11,869 nucleotides of DNA from the NCBI RefSeq assembly GCF_001949145.1, contig NW_019091489.1, positions 808,334 through 820,202 of the forward strand, written 5' to 3'. A program made the position numbers and the translations under genes. Below are positions 1 to 7,734 of the stretch, piece by piece (position 1 is the first letter of the stretch; the number at the start of each line of letters is the position of its first letter). Under the pieces are notes generated by a model, which saw nothing but the letters and a program-made list of their open reading frames with translations, was not told where the DNA came from and did no database searches. Source of the stretch: Acanthaster planci. Taxonomy: Eukaryota; Echinodermata; Asteroidea; Valvatida; Acanthasteridae.

Positions 1-2
1 AA

Positions 3-559
3 ACTGGCATAGCACCTTCAATTTTGTTACATGGAAGACAAATTGAAACAGGTTTAGATATTGTGGGATGGAAAATGAATAAGAACGTAAAAGCAACTAA
101 ACAGGTTGATGAAAGAACAAGGCAAAAAAGTGCAGCTCAAGCAACGTAAATACAAACAGTACACTGATCAGAGGAAGAAAGCGAAGGAAGTGCAATTTTT
201 AAGGAGATTAGGTACGAGTTAGAAAAACTGGTATTTTACCTAAAGATGAATTACCGTACTGTGAACCCATTCAAATTGTAAGGAAACTGAGCACTTGTAC
301 GTATCAGACAAGTGACAGGAGAAAATGGAACGTGAATAAGTTGATTTTGGCTAAACCAACCAGTGAACCCATTAACGATCCAGTAGTTAGTGATTTTGTT
401 CCATTTGAAGAAAGTCGGGACAAGGAAGAAAAATCAACTGATTCTCTTGATAAGAAAAAACATAAAGATGTACCTGAGGTTAAGGGAAATGAACTAAGAC
501 GTAGTAAGAGGGTGAAACAGTTGCCTGTGTGGGCCAAGGATTATTTAATGTATTATTGA
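3..559 (+). pseudogene. Ty3/gypsy-type integrase C-terminus, broken
   Basis: This is the 3' end of a retrotransposon pol reading frame; the window start cuts off everything upstream. At 3-38 the plus strand reads TGIAPSILLHGR, matching the motif found at the end of the integrase core in Ty3/gypsy polyproteins (usually TGxSPxxLLxGR). That frame stops at 147-149. A basic stretch continues in another frame, so there is a frameshift near 130. A third frame opens at 203, has an in-frame TAG at 209-211 two codons into the GD-V-V motif of the integrase C-terminal beta domain, and then stays open to the stop at 557-559. It ends in a charged linker and a RRSKRVKQLPVWAKDYL-type tail, typical of gypsy Pol C-termini. 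Integrase inserts the cDNA copy into the host genome. The breaks show this copy is dead. The polypurine tract and LTR directly downstream support the assignment. Confidence 0.78.
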
Positions 560-710
560 TATGACGAAATGTTAAGGTTAAAATTAATGCTGATTGCAAG
601 TTATGTACTGAGAATTGTGTAACTGGTTAATAGTAGTATGGTGTGTAGATGATACTTAAGTTTTCTATTTGTATTGATTAATCTACGTTGTCGAGATTAC
701 GTTAAAATTG

Positions 711-725
711 AAAAAAAGAGGGAAA
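711..725 (+). other. polypurine tract of the LTR retrotransposon
   Basis: AAAAAAAGAGGGAAA lies immediately before the TG that opens the LTR at 726. A purine-only run directly upstream of the 3' LTR is the expected primer site for plus-strand DNA synthesis during reverse transcription. Confidence 0.75.
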
Positions 726-885
726 TGTGGTATTGTGTGATTTAAATAAGTACATGTTATAGAGAGGTACACTCACCTGACAAATTCCTGAAATTGTTAT
801 GTAGCTAACTAAGATGCCGATTGGACAATGGTTCCGTTCATTGCTTTACACTGGCAGTTGAATGGTTTAAGTAGTGTAGTGTGTG

Positions 886-892
886 TATAAAA
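886..892 (+). promoter_or_regulatory. TATA box within the LTR
   Basis: TATAAAA, followed 13 bases later by AATAAA. This compact arrangement is common in short gypsy LTRs, where promoter and polyadenylation signal sit side by side around the R region. Confidence 0.5.
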
Positions 893-905
893 GGGTGTGT
901 CTTGT

Positions 906-911
906 AATAAA
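906..911 (+). terminator. polyadenylation signal within the LTR
   Basis: AATAAA lies inside the LTR, downstream of its TATA box and upstream of the presumed R/U5. It is in the right position to polyadenylate the retrotransposon RNA. Confidence 0.5.
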
Positions 912-1095
912 AGGTTGTTGAAGTCTTACACAACCATTTTTGCGTTTGTTCCGTTCTTTTGGTTGTTATCACTTGCTTCTACGTTATAACACGCCGTTAT
1001 GAAATATATACTATATCTGAAAAAGGCCTCTTTTAAAACCATTTATAGTAAAATAGACTTTAGACGGCAAATCAGAAGGAAACGCACTGTTTTAT

Positions 1096-1755
1096 TTGAC
1101 CGAAAGCGAGCAGACGTTTAAACTACGAAATGACATTGATAATTTAAAAGGTGACAATTCCAAAAAAATAAGCTTATATTTTAACATTTTAACATTACAA
1201 AATATACCGAAATCAAATAACAAACTCAAGTCGAAGGAAGGCCTGCATATACAAATGGTAGACCGGGAACCAGACCAAGCGGAGTTTGCGGAACGAGTGA
1301 AATACCCGACCCACCCCCACCATCAAGCGCAACAGAACATGCTGAGGTAACATCTATCAATATGGATGTTATAGAAGCACTTCAACTTCAGTGACATTCT
1401 CAGAATTAGAGGTAGACACTTTGCAGAGGTTTTGTTTTATGACGTTGTAAGAGATTATATTTAAGCTTATGAAGGGGGGAATCTAGATGTAATTGACGCC
1501 TCAATTAGCCAAAAATAACTGACCTCAACGAACAAAAAGCAAACTTGCAAAGATTATATCTATAAAAGAAGGAATTCATAAAGATCGAGCAAAAGCAATA
1601 GAATATCTTATACTTTTAACTCAAGCATAATCAATATTTATGAAGAAGCCCGCCGCATCGCCTTGGAGTTTATTCAAGAAGGATTTTTAGACGACAACAC
1701 CAGCGAAAGAACGAGAGCCATTAGAGCCACTCAAACCGAACCCTGGTATGCTTCT
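1096..1755 (+). pseudogene. degenerate gene of unknown function in a virus-like block (5' part)
   Basis: Several short plus-strand frames follow one another with stops and frame changes between them. They look like one decayed gene rather than random frames. One frame is open at 1096-1350 and encodes a lysine- and asparagine-rich, probably helical stretch (FKLRNDIDNLKGDNSKK). Later pieces at about 1480-1610 switch frame twice and read as helical segments such as ITDLNEQKANLQRL and GIHKDRAKAIEYL. A further piece at about 1612-1754 includes YEEARRIALEFIQEGFLDD and stops at a TAG just before the next block. I do not recognise a named domain. The residue composition suggests a coiled-coil or structural protein. 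The parts probably belong to the same element as the two downstream pseudogenes, because all share strand, spacing and state of decay. The outer limits are uncertain. Confidence 0.4.
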
Positions 1756-1756
1756 T

Positions 1757-2317
1757 TAGACTAGTTACGGGTTTAAATAATGCCCCGATCATAAGGCTGT
1801 TGCACAAGAGAGAAACGCCCGGAGATTTTTTGCAAGGTGCAGATCCTGGGAATATGGTCATTCCACCAGGGTTTTACAACGTGGATTGGTTGAATTTAAT
1901 TTCAATTTAATTAAAAACGCCATTCCGGGTGTCGGTTTTAAAGTTCACCGAGACTCCAATTTAGTTACAATTATGGAGACAGATGAAAATCTCAGATTGC
2001 GATTGGGCAAAGAAGTCGGTAAGTTATTGAATTTGCCAAGAGGTAGACTCGTTCCAAATGTTATTTACAAAGGAAAAATAAATATAAACCCCTTTAAGCA
2101 GCTTTGGATACACTGTCGAGAAATAAACAAACATTTTAATTATTTTAACAGGCAACCTCCACATGTGTTGTGTAGCGTGTGAGATCCGAGCACAACCACC
2201 GCTAAACCACTTGTAAACAAACATGTAACAAGTTTTGAATTTTCGTTAAGAAACGAAACAGAAGAAATCAGCAACAACAAGGAAGGCAAAATTACGATCG
2301 AGCTAGACATTTTTTAA
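1757..2317 (+). pseudogene. degenerate virus-like/Polinton-like structural-type protein
   Basis: A first frame reads through about 1757-1910, with LLHKRETPGDFLQGADPGN and then PPGFYNVDWLN. It runs into a second frame from 1886 to 2182 that includes RLGKEVGKLLNLPRG and FKQLWIHCREINKHFNYF. After a stop at 2180-2182 another frame carries on to TAA at 2315-2317, ending in KITIELDIF. The sequence GFYNVDxLN, then a short I/V-rich strand, then an LGxLLxL element, then LWIHCxxIN resembles a family I recall as common in cnidarian and other invertebrate genomes. That family is associated with Polinton-like or other virus-derived elements and has no firm function. The order of parts fits one protein of roughly 190 residues with at least two breaks. 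I am fairly sure it is a decayed protein-coding gene and unsure of the family name. The copy cannot make a full-length product. Confidence 0.5.
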
Positions 2318-2370
2318 AACAGATCAAGTTAGACCTTTTAAACAGATCGAGCTGGACATTTTTTAAAACG
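2296..2370 (+). repeat. three-copy tandem repeat of about 26 bp
   Basis: Units lie at 2296-2321 (26 bp), 2322-2344 (23 bp, three bases shorter) and 2345-2370 (26 bp). Each starts GATCRAGYTRGAC, where R and Y mark the variable bases, and ends in a T run plus AAAAC or AAAC. The first unit overlaps the last codons and stop of the preceding pseudogene, so the array looks like a duplication of the gene's 3' coding end. It fills the gap up to the next gene's start at 2390. Confidence 0.8.
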
Positions 2371-2372
2371 CA

Positions 2373-2384
2373 TATATAATAAAA
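2373..2384 (+). promoter_or_regulatory. TATA-like A/T motif before the hydrophobic-protein gene
   Basis: TATATAATAAAA sits directly after the tandem repeats and 5 bases before the ATG at 2390. It could be a core promoter with a very short leader. It could also be chance in AT-rich DNA. Confidence 0.3.
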
Positions 2385-2389
2385 GAGAG

Positions 2390-2868
2390 ATGACAACAAA
2401 CATTCAGTCCAATATATACGCTAAGCTAGAGTTAAACAGCGGCGACTCTTACAAAAACGATGCGGCAGAAACAAAAGTTACAGGATTCAAAAGATCGAAG
2501 ACATCAAATAGCAAATCTTACGAGAGCGTGACACTTGAGAAACCTCTTACAAAAAGATTAAACGGGTGCTCACCGCGCTCAATTACGTAGAATACGGAGT
2601 CGAAGCATTGGGTGCCACATCAGCCTCGATAGGTATCCCCGCTTTAAAGGGGGCAATTACTGCACCCATTGGGTTGGTAAAGGAAAGTCTCGCCATCGGC
2701 GCGTTTGGAGCGTATGCGTTGTTGAAATACGCAAGTCGCAGGTTAACCCACAAAACGCACCGCAGCACATCACGTCACCAACACAATGAACTGACACACA
2801 TCTTCACTTTTGAGCCAGTTCGTGAAAACCGTGACTTGAGCATAGAAAAAAAAGCTTTAAATGTCTAA
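2390..2868 (+). pseudogene. small hydrophobic protein of the virus-like block, frameshifted
   Basis: The ATG at 2390 opens a Ser/Lys/Asn-rich N-terminus of about 55 residues ending in TLEKPLTKRLN. That frame then runs off into unrelated sequence and stops at 2588-2590. The adjacent frame continues at about 2566 with VLTALNYVEYGVEALGATS, followed by two Ala/Gly/Ile-rich hydrophobic stretches (about 2605-2735) that look like membrane helices, and then a His/Lys/Arg-rich tail to TAA at 2866-2868. A one-base change near 2556-2560 accounts for the break. The layout (polar N-terminus, KPLxxRLNxVLTxLNYV linker, hydrophobic pair, basic tail) resembles small proteins I recall in many copies in cnidarian genomes, next to the family seen just upstream. 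Function is unknown. The His-rich tail may itself be frameshifted, since it does not look like a natural continuation. The two halves are shown as one decayed gene. Confidence 0.5.
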
Positions 2869-3176
2869 AATCATTTTATTTTACCCGTAAATGGGTGACT
2901 AAACTGGAAAAAATGCTCTTAATACTCGTAAGAGTGTAAATTACGGAGAACGTCAATTTCTAATTACGGCAAATCACGGAGCACGTGATGCAAGACATTT
3001 GTGCGTCTTCGTGAAAAAGAAAATAGCACATTTCTATAAAATACGCGTTGAAGCGCGCACACATCTATAGATTTGTGTTACTTCGTGGTTTTGGTGACGA
3101 TCAGCAAAACACTCACACTCTCACTAGTCTTAAGGTTAAACTAGGAACGCATTTATTGGTGTAACTTCAGAATGGT
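2869..3176. other. non-coding spacer between virus-like block and transposase relic
   Basis: No convincing reading frame is present. The spacer has two imperfect copies of an ATTACGG motif (in about 2940-2975), a 6-bp stem ATCACG...CGTGAT at about 2975-2991, a TATAAAA at about 3035-3042 followed by a CG-rich ACGCGTTGAAGCGCGC stretch, and an imperfect dyad around ATCTATAGAT near 3065-3075. The TATA with the CG-rich stretch could be a leftover promoter or the terminal region of one of the flanking elements. I cannot tell which. Confidence 0.4.
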
Positions 3177-3620
3177 TTATTGTACCACGCCTAGGAAGGT
3201 GACTCCTAAATAGGCGTCAATTGTTATTGAACTGATTCTCACGTAATCACATAGATTGGCTGATAAAGCTAGATCCCTCACCAAAGCGATGTCCAAGTAC
3301 TGGCCCACCAGGTAGGTCCCCTCTCACGCGCAAGGCAAGAATTGTGACCGCTCACGGGAAAACTACTCGGGAACGCACCAATGTGAACTGAGACCTAAAA
3401 GCGACGTGGCGGCAATACCGAAAAGCTTCGTGGATTCTTGGATTCTTCTCACTGATTCTTGAGTTGAAATGTTCAAATGACTATTACGCCGCAGTCGATT
3501 TGGGAACATTTGGTTTCACTTGCAGTCCACCTTCTCGTAGTGTCAGTCCATGATTGATAACGGCATTGATTAGAGTCGCACGTATCTCCTTGGAAAATAT
3601 TTCGTCTCAGCTTGCTGTTC
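3177..3620 (-). pseudogene. decayed DNA-transposon transposase with N-terminal helix-turn-helix
   Basis: On the minus strand, 3582-3484 reads RATLINAVINHGLTLREGG followed by LQVKPNVPKSTAA, ended by TAA at 3486-3484. It is preceded in frame by a short EIFSKE stretch. The pattern [L/I]INxVINHGLTxREAGxxVxPNxxxST is the DNA-binding homeodomain-like helix-turn-helix at the start of IS630/Tc1-type transposases common in animal genomes. A second open piece on the same strand, 3320-3177, includes ALVRDLALSANLCDYVRI and then SSITID, which could match the second DNA-binding region of the same family (usually xISITTIxRxL). Between the two pieces the frame is broken by several stops. No DDE catalytic residues are visible, so the C-terminal catalytic part is missing or unrecognisable. 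The first piece is the stronger evidence; the second is suggestive only. Confidence 0.5.
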
Positions 3621-3639
3621 ATGTTCCTCCATCTTTGAC

Positions 3640-4790
3640 ACCAGACTAACGCGTCCGTGCTCTCTCTTTATATCAGAAACTACCACAGTTAAATGATTAA
3701 TCGCTCAAGCACGAACGTTATTGCAACCAAAAATTTTCCCTCCTAGGAGGGAATCTCAAGAAACCAGATGCAGGCAGTTGTACCGATTTGAGAGTGACAG
3801 AGCAATTTTCTTCATCAAGGTTTTTGCCATCAAAATTACTGCCATCGTGCTTATTTGCCATGCTCAGGTCTCAAGATACGGCACCGTGCTGCACTGTGTG
3901 TGTCTGTACATGCTGACAATGGAAGCCCTATCGTGCAAAACCGTTCGGTTGTGAAGTCAGCCACAAGCATAAAGCATCTGTTACTATATGTACAAGCAGA
4001 TGCTGAAAGTAAAGGAAATTTTTTCATACAGATTCAAGCAATTGCTTATTCTTGATGTTTTTACTTCTCAGTAAATGCTTTTACTGTTTGCTTGAACTTC
4101 ATAGCATTTGCTAGTTTTTATTCATACAACCCATTGTACTCTAAGAAGACGCATCTGATACTAAAAACTTACGGCAAGTAGTTAATTAAGGTGCACTGTT
4201 CATGGAACCAGGAATGGTCAACCAAAGCGTATCCATGATGGATACGACATAAGGGCGGAGACCGCCACAAAACAACAACTTGAAATTTTAATCTAATTTC
4301 ATTACATCGATATTTTTTATTCAATTAAGTTGCGAATATGTATGAGTTTGTTTATAATCTTTCTGTTGAAGTACTGCCCATCACTTGTCATTTGTGCATT
4401 AAAATTTAGTTCATTTGAGGCAAAAGAAAGCACCAGAGTAGTAAAGAAGAGTGATTTACAGTTTATCTCGTGAGATTTAAGCTCAGTAATGGCTGTATAA
4501 TCGGAAGAAAACGTTATTCTAGGACCTCTAATTCAAATGAAAAGTTGTAGAGTCATGTTTTGCGTTGCATCCTCATTCAGCCTCTCCAATATTATTCTCT
4601 CAACCTTTAGCCGATTTCAGCCACGAGTTGTTGCGCACATCAACGCTTGTGCATGCAGTACCGGTACCGAATTAAAAACGAATTATAACAGCAATTTTCA
4701 AACAATGCGTCGTTGGACATTATCGTTGGCAATGACCTTTCATTTCCTTTTTTTTCTTTTTTTATTTACAGTTTGTCTTAAGGAATTATT
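3640..4790. other. non-coding region with short palindromes
   Basis: No gene is supported. Short frames at 3721-4055 and 4537-4800 have no recognisable domain and look like chance. Two adjacent perfect stem-loops are visible: GTATCCAT-G-ATGGATAC at 4229-4245 and GGCGG-AGA-CCGCC at 4254-4266. I looked for MSP130 exons on the minus strand here, since they would be expected downstream of 5662, and found none. Confidence 0.5.
3736..3753. repeat. 18-bp perfect palindrome
   Basis: TTCCCTCCTAGGAGGGAA is its own reverse complement. It could mark the tip of a small inverted-repeat element or be a protein-binding dyad. The flanks do not extend the symmetry. Confidence 0.8.
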
Positions 4791-4794
4791 CCAC

Positions 4795-4893
4795 AGGTAG
4801 CATAGTCCCATAACTTTCTTTAAACAAATTATGCTTTTCAACAACAATTTTGTCAGTTACTTCATGGACAGATGAAACTATGGGACTGTACCT
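4795..4893. mobile_element. short inverted-repeat element (possible MITE)
   Basis: The left arm AGGTAGCATAGTCCCATA (4795-4812) and right arm TATGGGACTGTACCT (4879-4893) are inverted copies. They match over AGGTA and AGTCCCATA, with a short insertion in the left arm. The spacer is 66 bp and AT-rich. No target-site duplication is obvious. A MITE or a stand-alone hairpin are both possible. Confidence 0.4.
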
Positions 4894-5218
4894 TTAATGT
4901 AAGTTCTTCTATACTGCCATGTGTCTGCAAATGACCAATACTTCCAATTTTTGCTATTTCAGTGACTGTTACAATTTTATCCTATTTATTCAAGCCCTTT
5001 ACAAATATGAGGGTAGGATATTAAGGTAGGTTGAAACCAGGAGGTCGCATGCATGGCTTGATCCGCTTGCATACAAAATAAATACAAAACCACCGTTGAT
5101 ATCTCATGCTCGTTTCTGTCAATAAAGCGCAACAAGCGTTCATAACCTTTTAGCATTATGTCATGCAGAGCGTTGGTACAAATATGAAACTTCAAATAAA
5201 AGGAAGCTAAAGCCCCTT
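4894..5218. other. non-coding spacer
   Basis: Nothing is recognised here. A minus-strand frame covering 5195-4986 encodes no known motif, has no plausible splice context and is treated as chance. Confidence 0.5.
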
Positions 5219-5495
5219 TTAACCCTAACCGCCAAGCATACTGTTTGGCTTACACTACACGGTACTACAAAATACTAACAGTCTGAGCCTGAAGGACCTA
5301 GCGCTACAGATTACTACTTCTGGCTAAGTTACTTCCATTGTTACTCGCACAGAAAACAATAAAGCCATGCATTCATAGTGCCACAGCACTGTATGGTACA
5401 ATGTACATTGTCTTATCTATTGTATCTTATGGCTTCACAGAACAATAAAGTCATGTGTAGTGGTAATCTGTAGTATTATGTAGGGTTAGGGTTAA
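5219..5495. mobile_element. TTAA-flanked MITE, piggyBac-like (269 bp plus target-site duplication)
   Basis: TTAA at 5219-5222 and TTAA at 5492-5495 flank a 269-bp segment. Its ends are exact inverted copies, CCCTAACC (5223-5230) and GGTTAGGG (5484-5491). Duplication of TTAA and terminal repeats starting CCC are the known hallmarks of piggyBac-superfamily insertions. The element has no coding capacity, as expected for a MITE mobilised by a transposase elsewhere. Inside are a second inverted pair (CTACAGATTAC near 5303-5313 against GTAATCTGTAG near 5463-5473), a direct repeat containing ACAATAAAGYCATG (near 5355 and 5443), and a 14-bp palindrome at 5398-5411. The telomere-like TTAGGG at the right end is part of the terminal repeat. 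It lies in the first ~450 bp downstream of MSP130 exon 2. Confidence 0.7.
5398..5411. repeat. 14-bp perfect palindrome inside the MITE
   Basis: ACAATGTACATTGT equals its own reverse complement and lies near the middle of the TTAA-flanked element. It may be the fold point of the element's hairpin. Confidence 0.75.
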
Positions 5496-5661
5496 AGACT
5501 AACTGATAATTAAAGGGAGTATCGATTTTAAGTAGAACTGAACGAGAAGGGTATTAACTTGAACGACTTTATGAACTGTTGAAATTGCCCAAAAAATACA
5601 TAAAATGATAGCAATTATGAAGAAGCACCATTACTAAAGGCAAGAATAAAAAACAACTCAC

Positions 5662-5869
5662 CTTTTACCTTCGCCAAAAGCGGGAAGTTACCAGTTTGTT
5701 GATTAAAGGTACGATATAACATCACTACACCCGGCTTCCCGTATACAGCTATACCAACAAAGTCACCACATAATTCAATGTCAAGTCCCTTGGCGGGTAG
5801 ATTAGCTCGTTGAATCAAGGACGGGTTTGTCAAATCCAAAAAAACTGACTACATGAACGTAATTTTCAC
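5662..5869 (-). CDS. msp130-like: MSP130-like glycoprotein, second visible exon (with one-base frameshift)
   Basis: This is the second exon of the gene that starts at 7930. The minus strand has a polypyrimidine tract and acceptor (TTCCTTGTCCTACAG) ending at 5870, and the exon opens GTGAAAATTAC. Joined in phase to the first exon it continues ...VYTVG, ENYVHVVSFFGFDKPVLDS, the first beta-propeller-like strand pair of MSP130 proteins. The frame then hits TAA, while the neighbouring frame continues as LPAKGLDIELCGDFVGIAVY and onward to a TGNFPLLAKVK end. The DIELCGDFVGIAV stretch matches the family's DIEICxDxVAxxV block. The donor is AAAG/GTGAGT at 5662/5661. One extra base near 5810 would explain the break, and removing one base also brings the exon end back to phase 1, matching the first intron. 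Compared with relatives, the segment after AVYGKP is a few residues short. The family usually continues with a GxLPDM block, which is absent downstream. Confidence 0.75.
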
Positions 5870-7734
5870 CTGTAGGACAAGGAAATGGGACATGATCGTG
5901 TAGACAGGCGAAACACATCACTAAGCGATTCAAGCTTCATACTTGAAGAGTGCACTTTAACTGCACATACCTTATAAAGTTGAGTTTTGAGAATTGTAAT
6001 TCTCATAAGAGTGACAAAAGTTAAAACTTTAGTTGTACAGCCTGCCTGCATCCACTCAGCAAGAAACGTAAACCGATGATGTACTATCAAATTACCGAAA
6101 GTTAAAAGTTTTAAGGTTTGTTGAGGAGTCTGATTGTATTAGTTCATTCAGCTGATTGTTATTAGCAAATAATCACAATACAACCTGACAAAGTGCAAGT
6201 GATATTCAATAATAAAAAGGAATATTCAAAGGCATGGGGGGTTATTTTGCTATACCTACACTGTGCGTTTTGCCACGAGGGCTGTTTTCACGGATGTCTT
6301 TTTGTCCAAATGGGACTGACACCACAGTGTATGGTACACTACAACAGACTGTAATAGTGGGGGCCTTGTTATTTGTCATACTGGCTATGTTTATTTTAGA
6401 ATAACCAAAAGCAACCAGAAGTTCCACATTTAAAGGAACCAGGAAATAGAAACATTTTAGAAATTTTACTAAAAACCCTTGAATTTCCATCTTTGGGTTT
6501 CAATTAACCTTATTTTAAATTTTTGCATTGCAATTTTAACAAAAATGTAATGCCTTTTTGGTTTTATGCTAAAGATATTTGCATATTTATGACAAGAACT
6601 ATGATGTAATTTTCTTCAATCTTTTTCATAGAAATTTTCCCAGATAGCAAATTTAGGGTTTACAATTTGAACGTGAAAACACGCAACCTGAACCATGTTG
6701 AACCTCTTCCAGCAGTTAAATGTTATTGTTTTAACTAGTGATTCCCCCCCCCCAAAAAAAAGAATTCGTATTTTAAGCCAATGTGTATTGCCATTTCGGA
6801 TCAAACCTCGATGCTGTTATTACTCTAACATCTCAAAATATGGAGGGCCTGACGTTTTGATCCTGGCAGAATCTTTCTTTAAAGGCAAAAAGAAAGGCAA
6901 AAAAAAGGCAAAAAGAAAATGAAGTGAAGGTGAAAGGAGAACTAACACACACTTTTTCTGCAACTGGACTGAAATCCCCAAGACTCTTTGACCTCACATC
7001 CATGTGTTCACTTGTCACAAACCATCCACACAGCGCAGGGCGCTAGGAAGAGCAAATACATAATACATTTTTTGTCAAGAACTTATTGGATGGAGTCTAT
7101 GTGCAATTGCAAGTCGAAGTCAAGTGACAAGTCGTTTTCTGAAAATCCAAGTCAAGTCACACGTCAAAAACCTATAGTTATATGTCAAAGTCACGAGTCC
7201 CAAAATATTGCGACTCGAGTCCGACACGAGTGCAAGTCAAGTGACTCGAGTCTACAACTCTGACCATGTGCAGTAGACGTGGTTTAATTAAAGCGACGTT
7301 ACACGAACCGGACGCACGTTGAATAAAAAAGACTACACCGGTAGCATATGCATTCGCTCGTAGAAGTGGAACACCTGCGCATGATTTGGGATATACGATT
7401 CAGAGTAAAATGTTTTACAAGAATTGTCCATGCGTATGTTTTTGGAATAGTAACCAGCCTTTAACTAAAATTTCTTCTCACTTTGGAAATCAATAAGAGG
7501 TTTCATTCCTTGAAAACAAAGATGTCCTGAGACTTATAGGCCAATGTTTTGGAAAACGGAAATTACGGGACCTGTAAATTCTTTGCTTAATTTGAAGCTA
7601 GCACAAATTTACCACTTTGCGTTAGTTTAGGGTTACAGTGATGAATTGAACACGGCAAAAATATAGAAGATGGGAGATAAGAGAGACAGAGTTATTGCGG
7701 GTCGTTAAGTAGATCTGATGCATGGTCAACTCAC
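5870..7734 (-). other. intron 1 of the MSP130-like gene (1,865 bp)
   Basis: The intron is bounded by GTGAGT at the 5' end (7734-7729 on the minus strand) and CCTACAG at the 3' end. It is phase 1, splitting a Gly codon (G/GT). Contents: the AAGTC-type repeat at 7111-7262, a C10A8 homopolymer pair at 6744-6761, a purine-rich AAAGGCAAAAAG repeat at about 6880-6930, and an imperfect dyad (TATACCTACACTGTG near 6250-6264 against CACAGTGTATGGTAC near 6324-6338). Short open frames in both directions (for example 6490-6242 minus, 6988-7263 plus) have no recognisable product. Confidence 0.7.
7111..7262 (-). repeat. degenerate AAGTC/GACTCGAGTC repeat, possible hAT-type element end
   Basis: The stretch is built from variants of AAGTC, AAGTCAAGTGAC and CACGAGTC, and contains the palindrome GACTCGAGTC twice (7212-7221 and 7243-7252). 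Read on the minus strand from 7262, it starts CAGAGTTGTAGACTCGAGTC, which fits the CAGNGNTG-type start of hAT-superfamily terminal repeats. Subterminal short repeats are also common in hAT elements. I could not find a matching opposite end or an 8-bp target duplication, so the element may be truncated or the class may be wrong. Confidence 0.35.

Larger units (their letters stand above)
726..991 (+). repeat. 3' LTR of the Ty3/gypsy-type element (266 bp)
   Basis: The segment begins TGTGG right after the polypurine tract and ends TAACA, giving the usual TG...CA ends. It contains a TATAAAA box at 886-892 and an AATAAA signal at 906-911, both in the second half where a U3/R boundary would be expected. 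The ends are only weakly inverted (TGTGGTAT against TGTTATAA), so the 3' boundary is inferred from the CA and could be off by a few bases. The matching 5' LTR must lie outside the window, so age cannot be estimated from LTR divergence here. Confidence 0.68.

Noticed and set aside
304-537. Minus-strand open frame opposite the integrase tail
   Set aside because: It is antisense to a clear integrase C-terminus and is Ser/Leu-rich with no motif, so it is a shadow.
3721-4055. Two overlapping plus-strand open frames
   Set aside because: No domain, no convincing splice context and no resemblance to nearby genes; chance frames are likely.
4201-4270. tRNA or tRNA-derived SINE suggested by adjacent stem-loops
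   Set aside because: No A-box or B-box promoter sequence and no cloverleaf fit.
5481-5495. Telomere repeat remnant (TTAGGG)
   Set aside because: It is explained better as the terminal inverted repeat of the TTAA MITE; only one to two units are present.
5866-6090. Minus-strand open frame just upstream of MSP130 exon 2
   Set aside because: It runs into the polypyrimidine tract and acceptor of the exon and lies in intron 1; its translation shows no MSP130 similarity.
6242-6490. Minus-strand 82-codon frame in the intron
   Set aside because: No recognisable motif, and MSP130 exon phases join without it.
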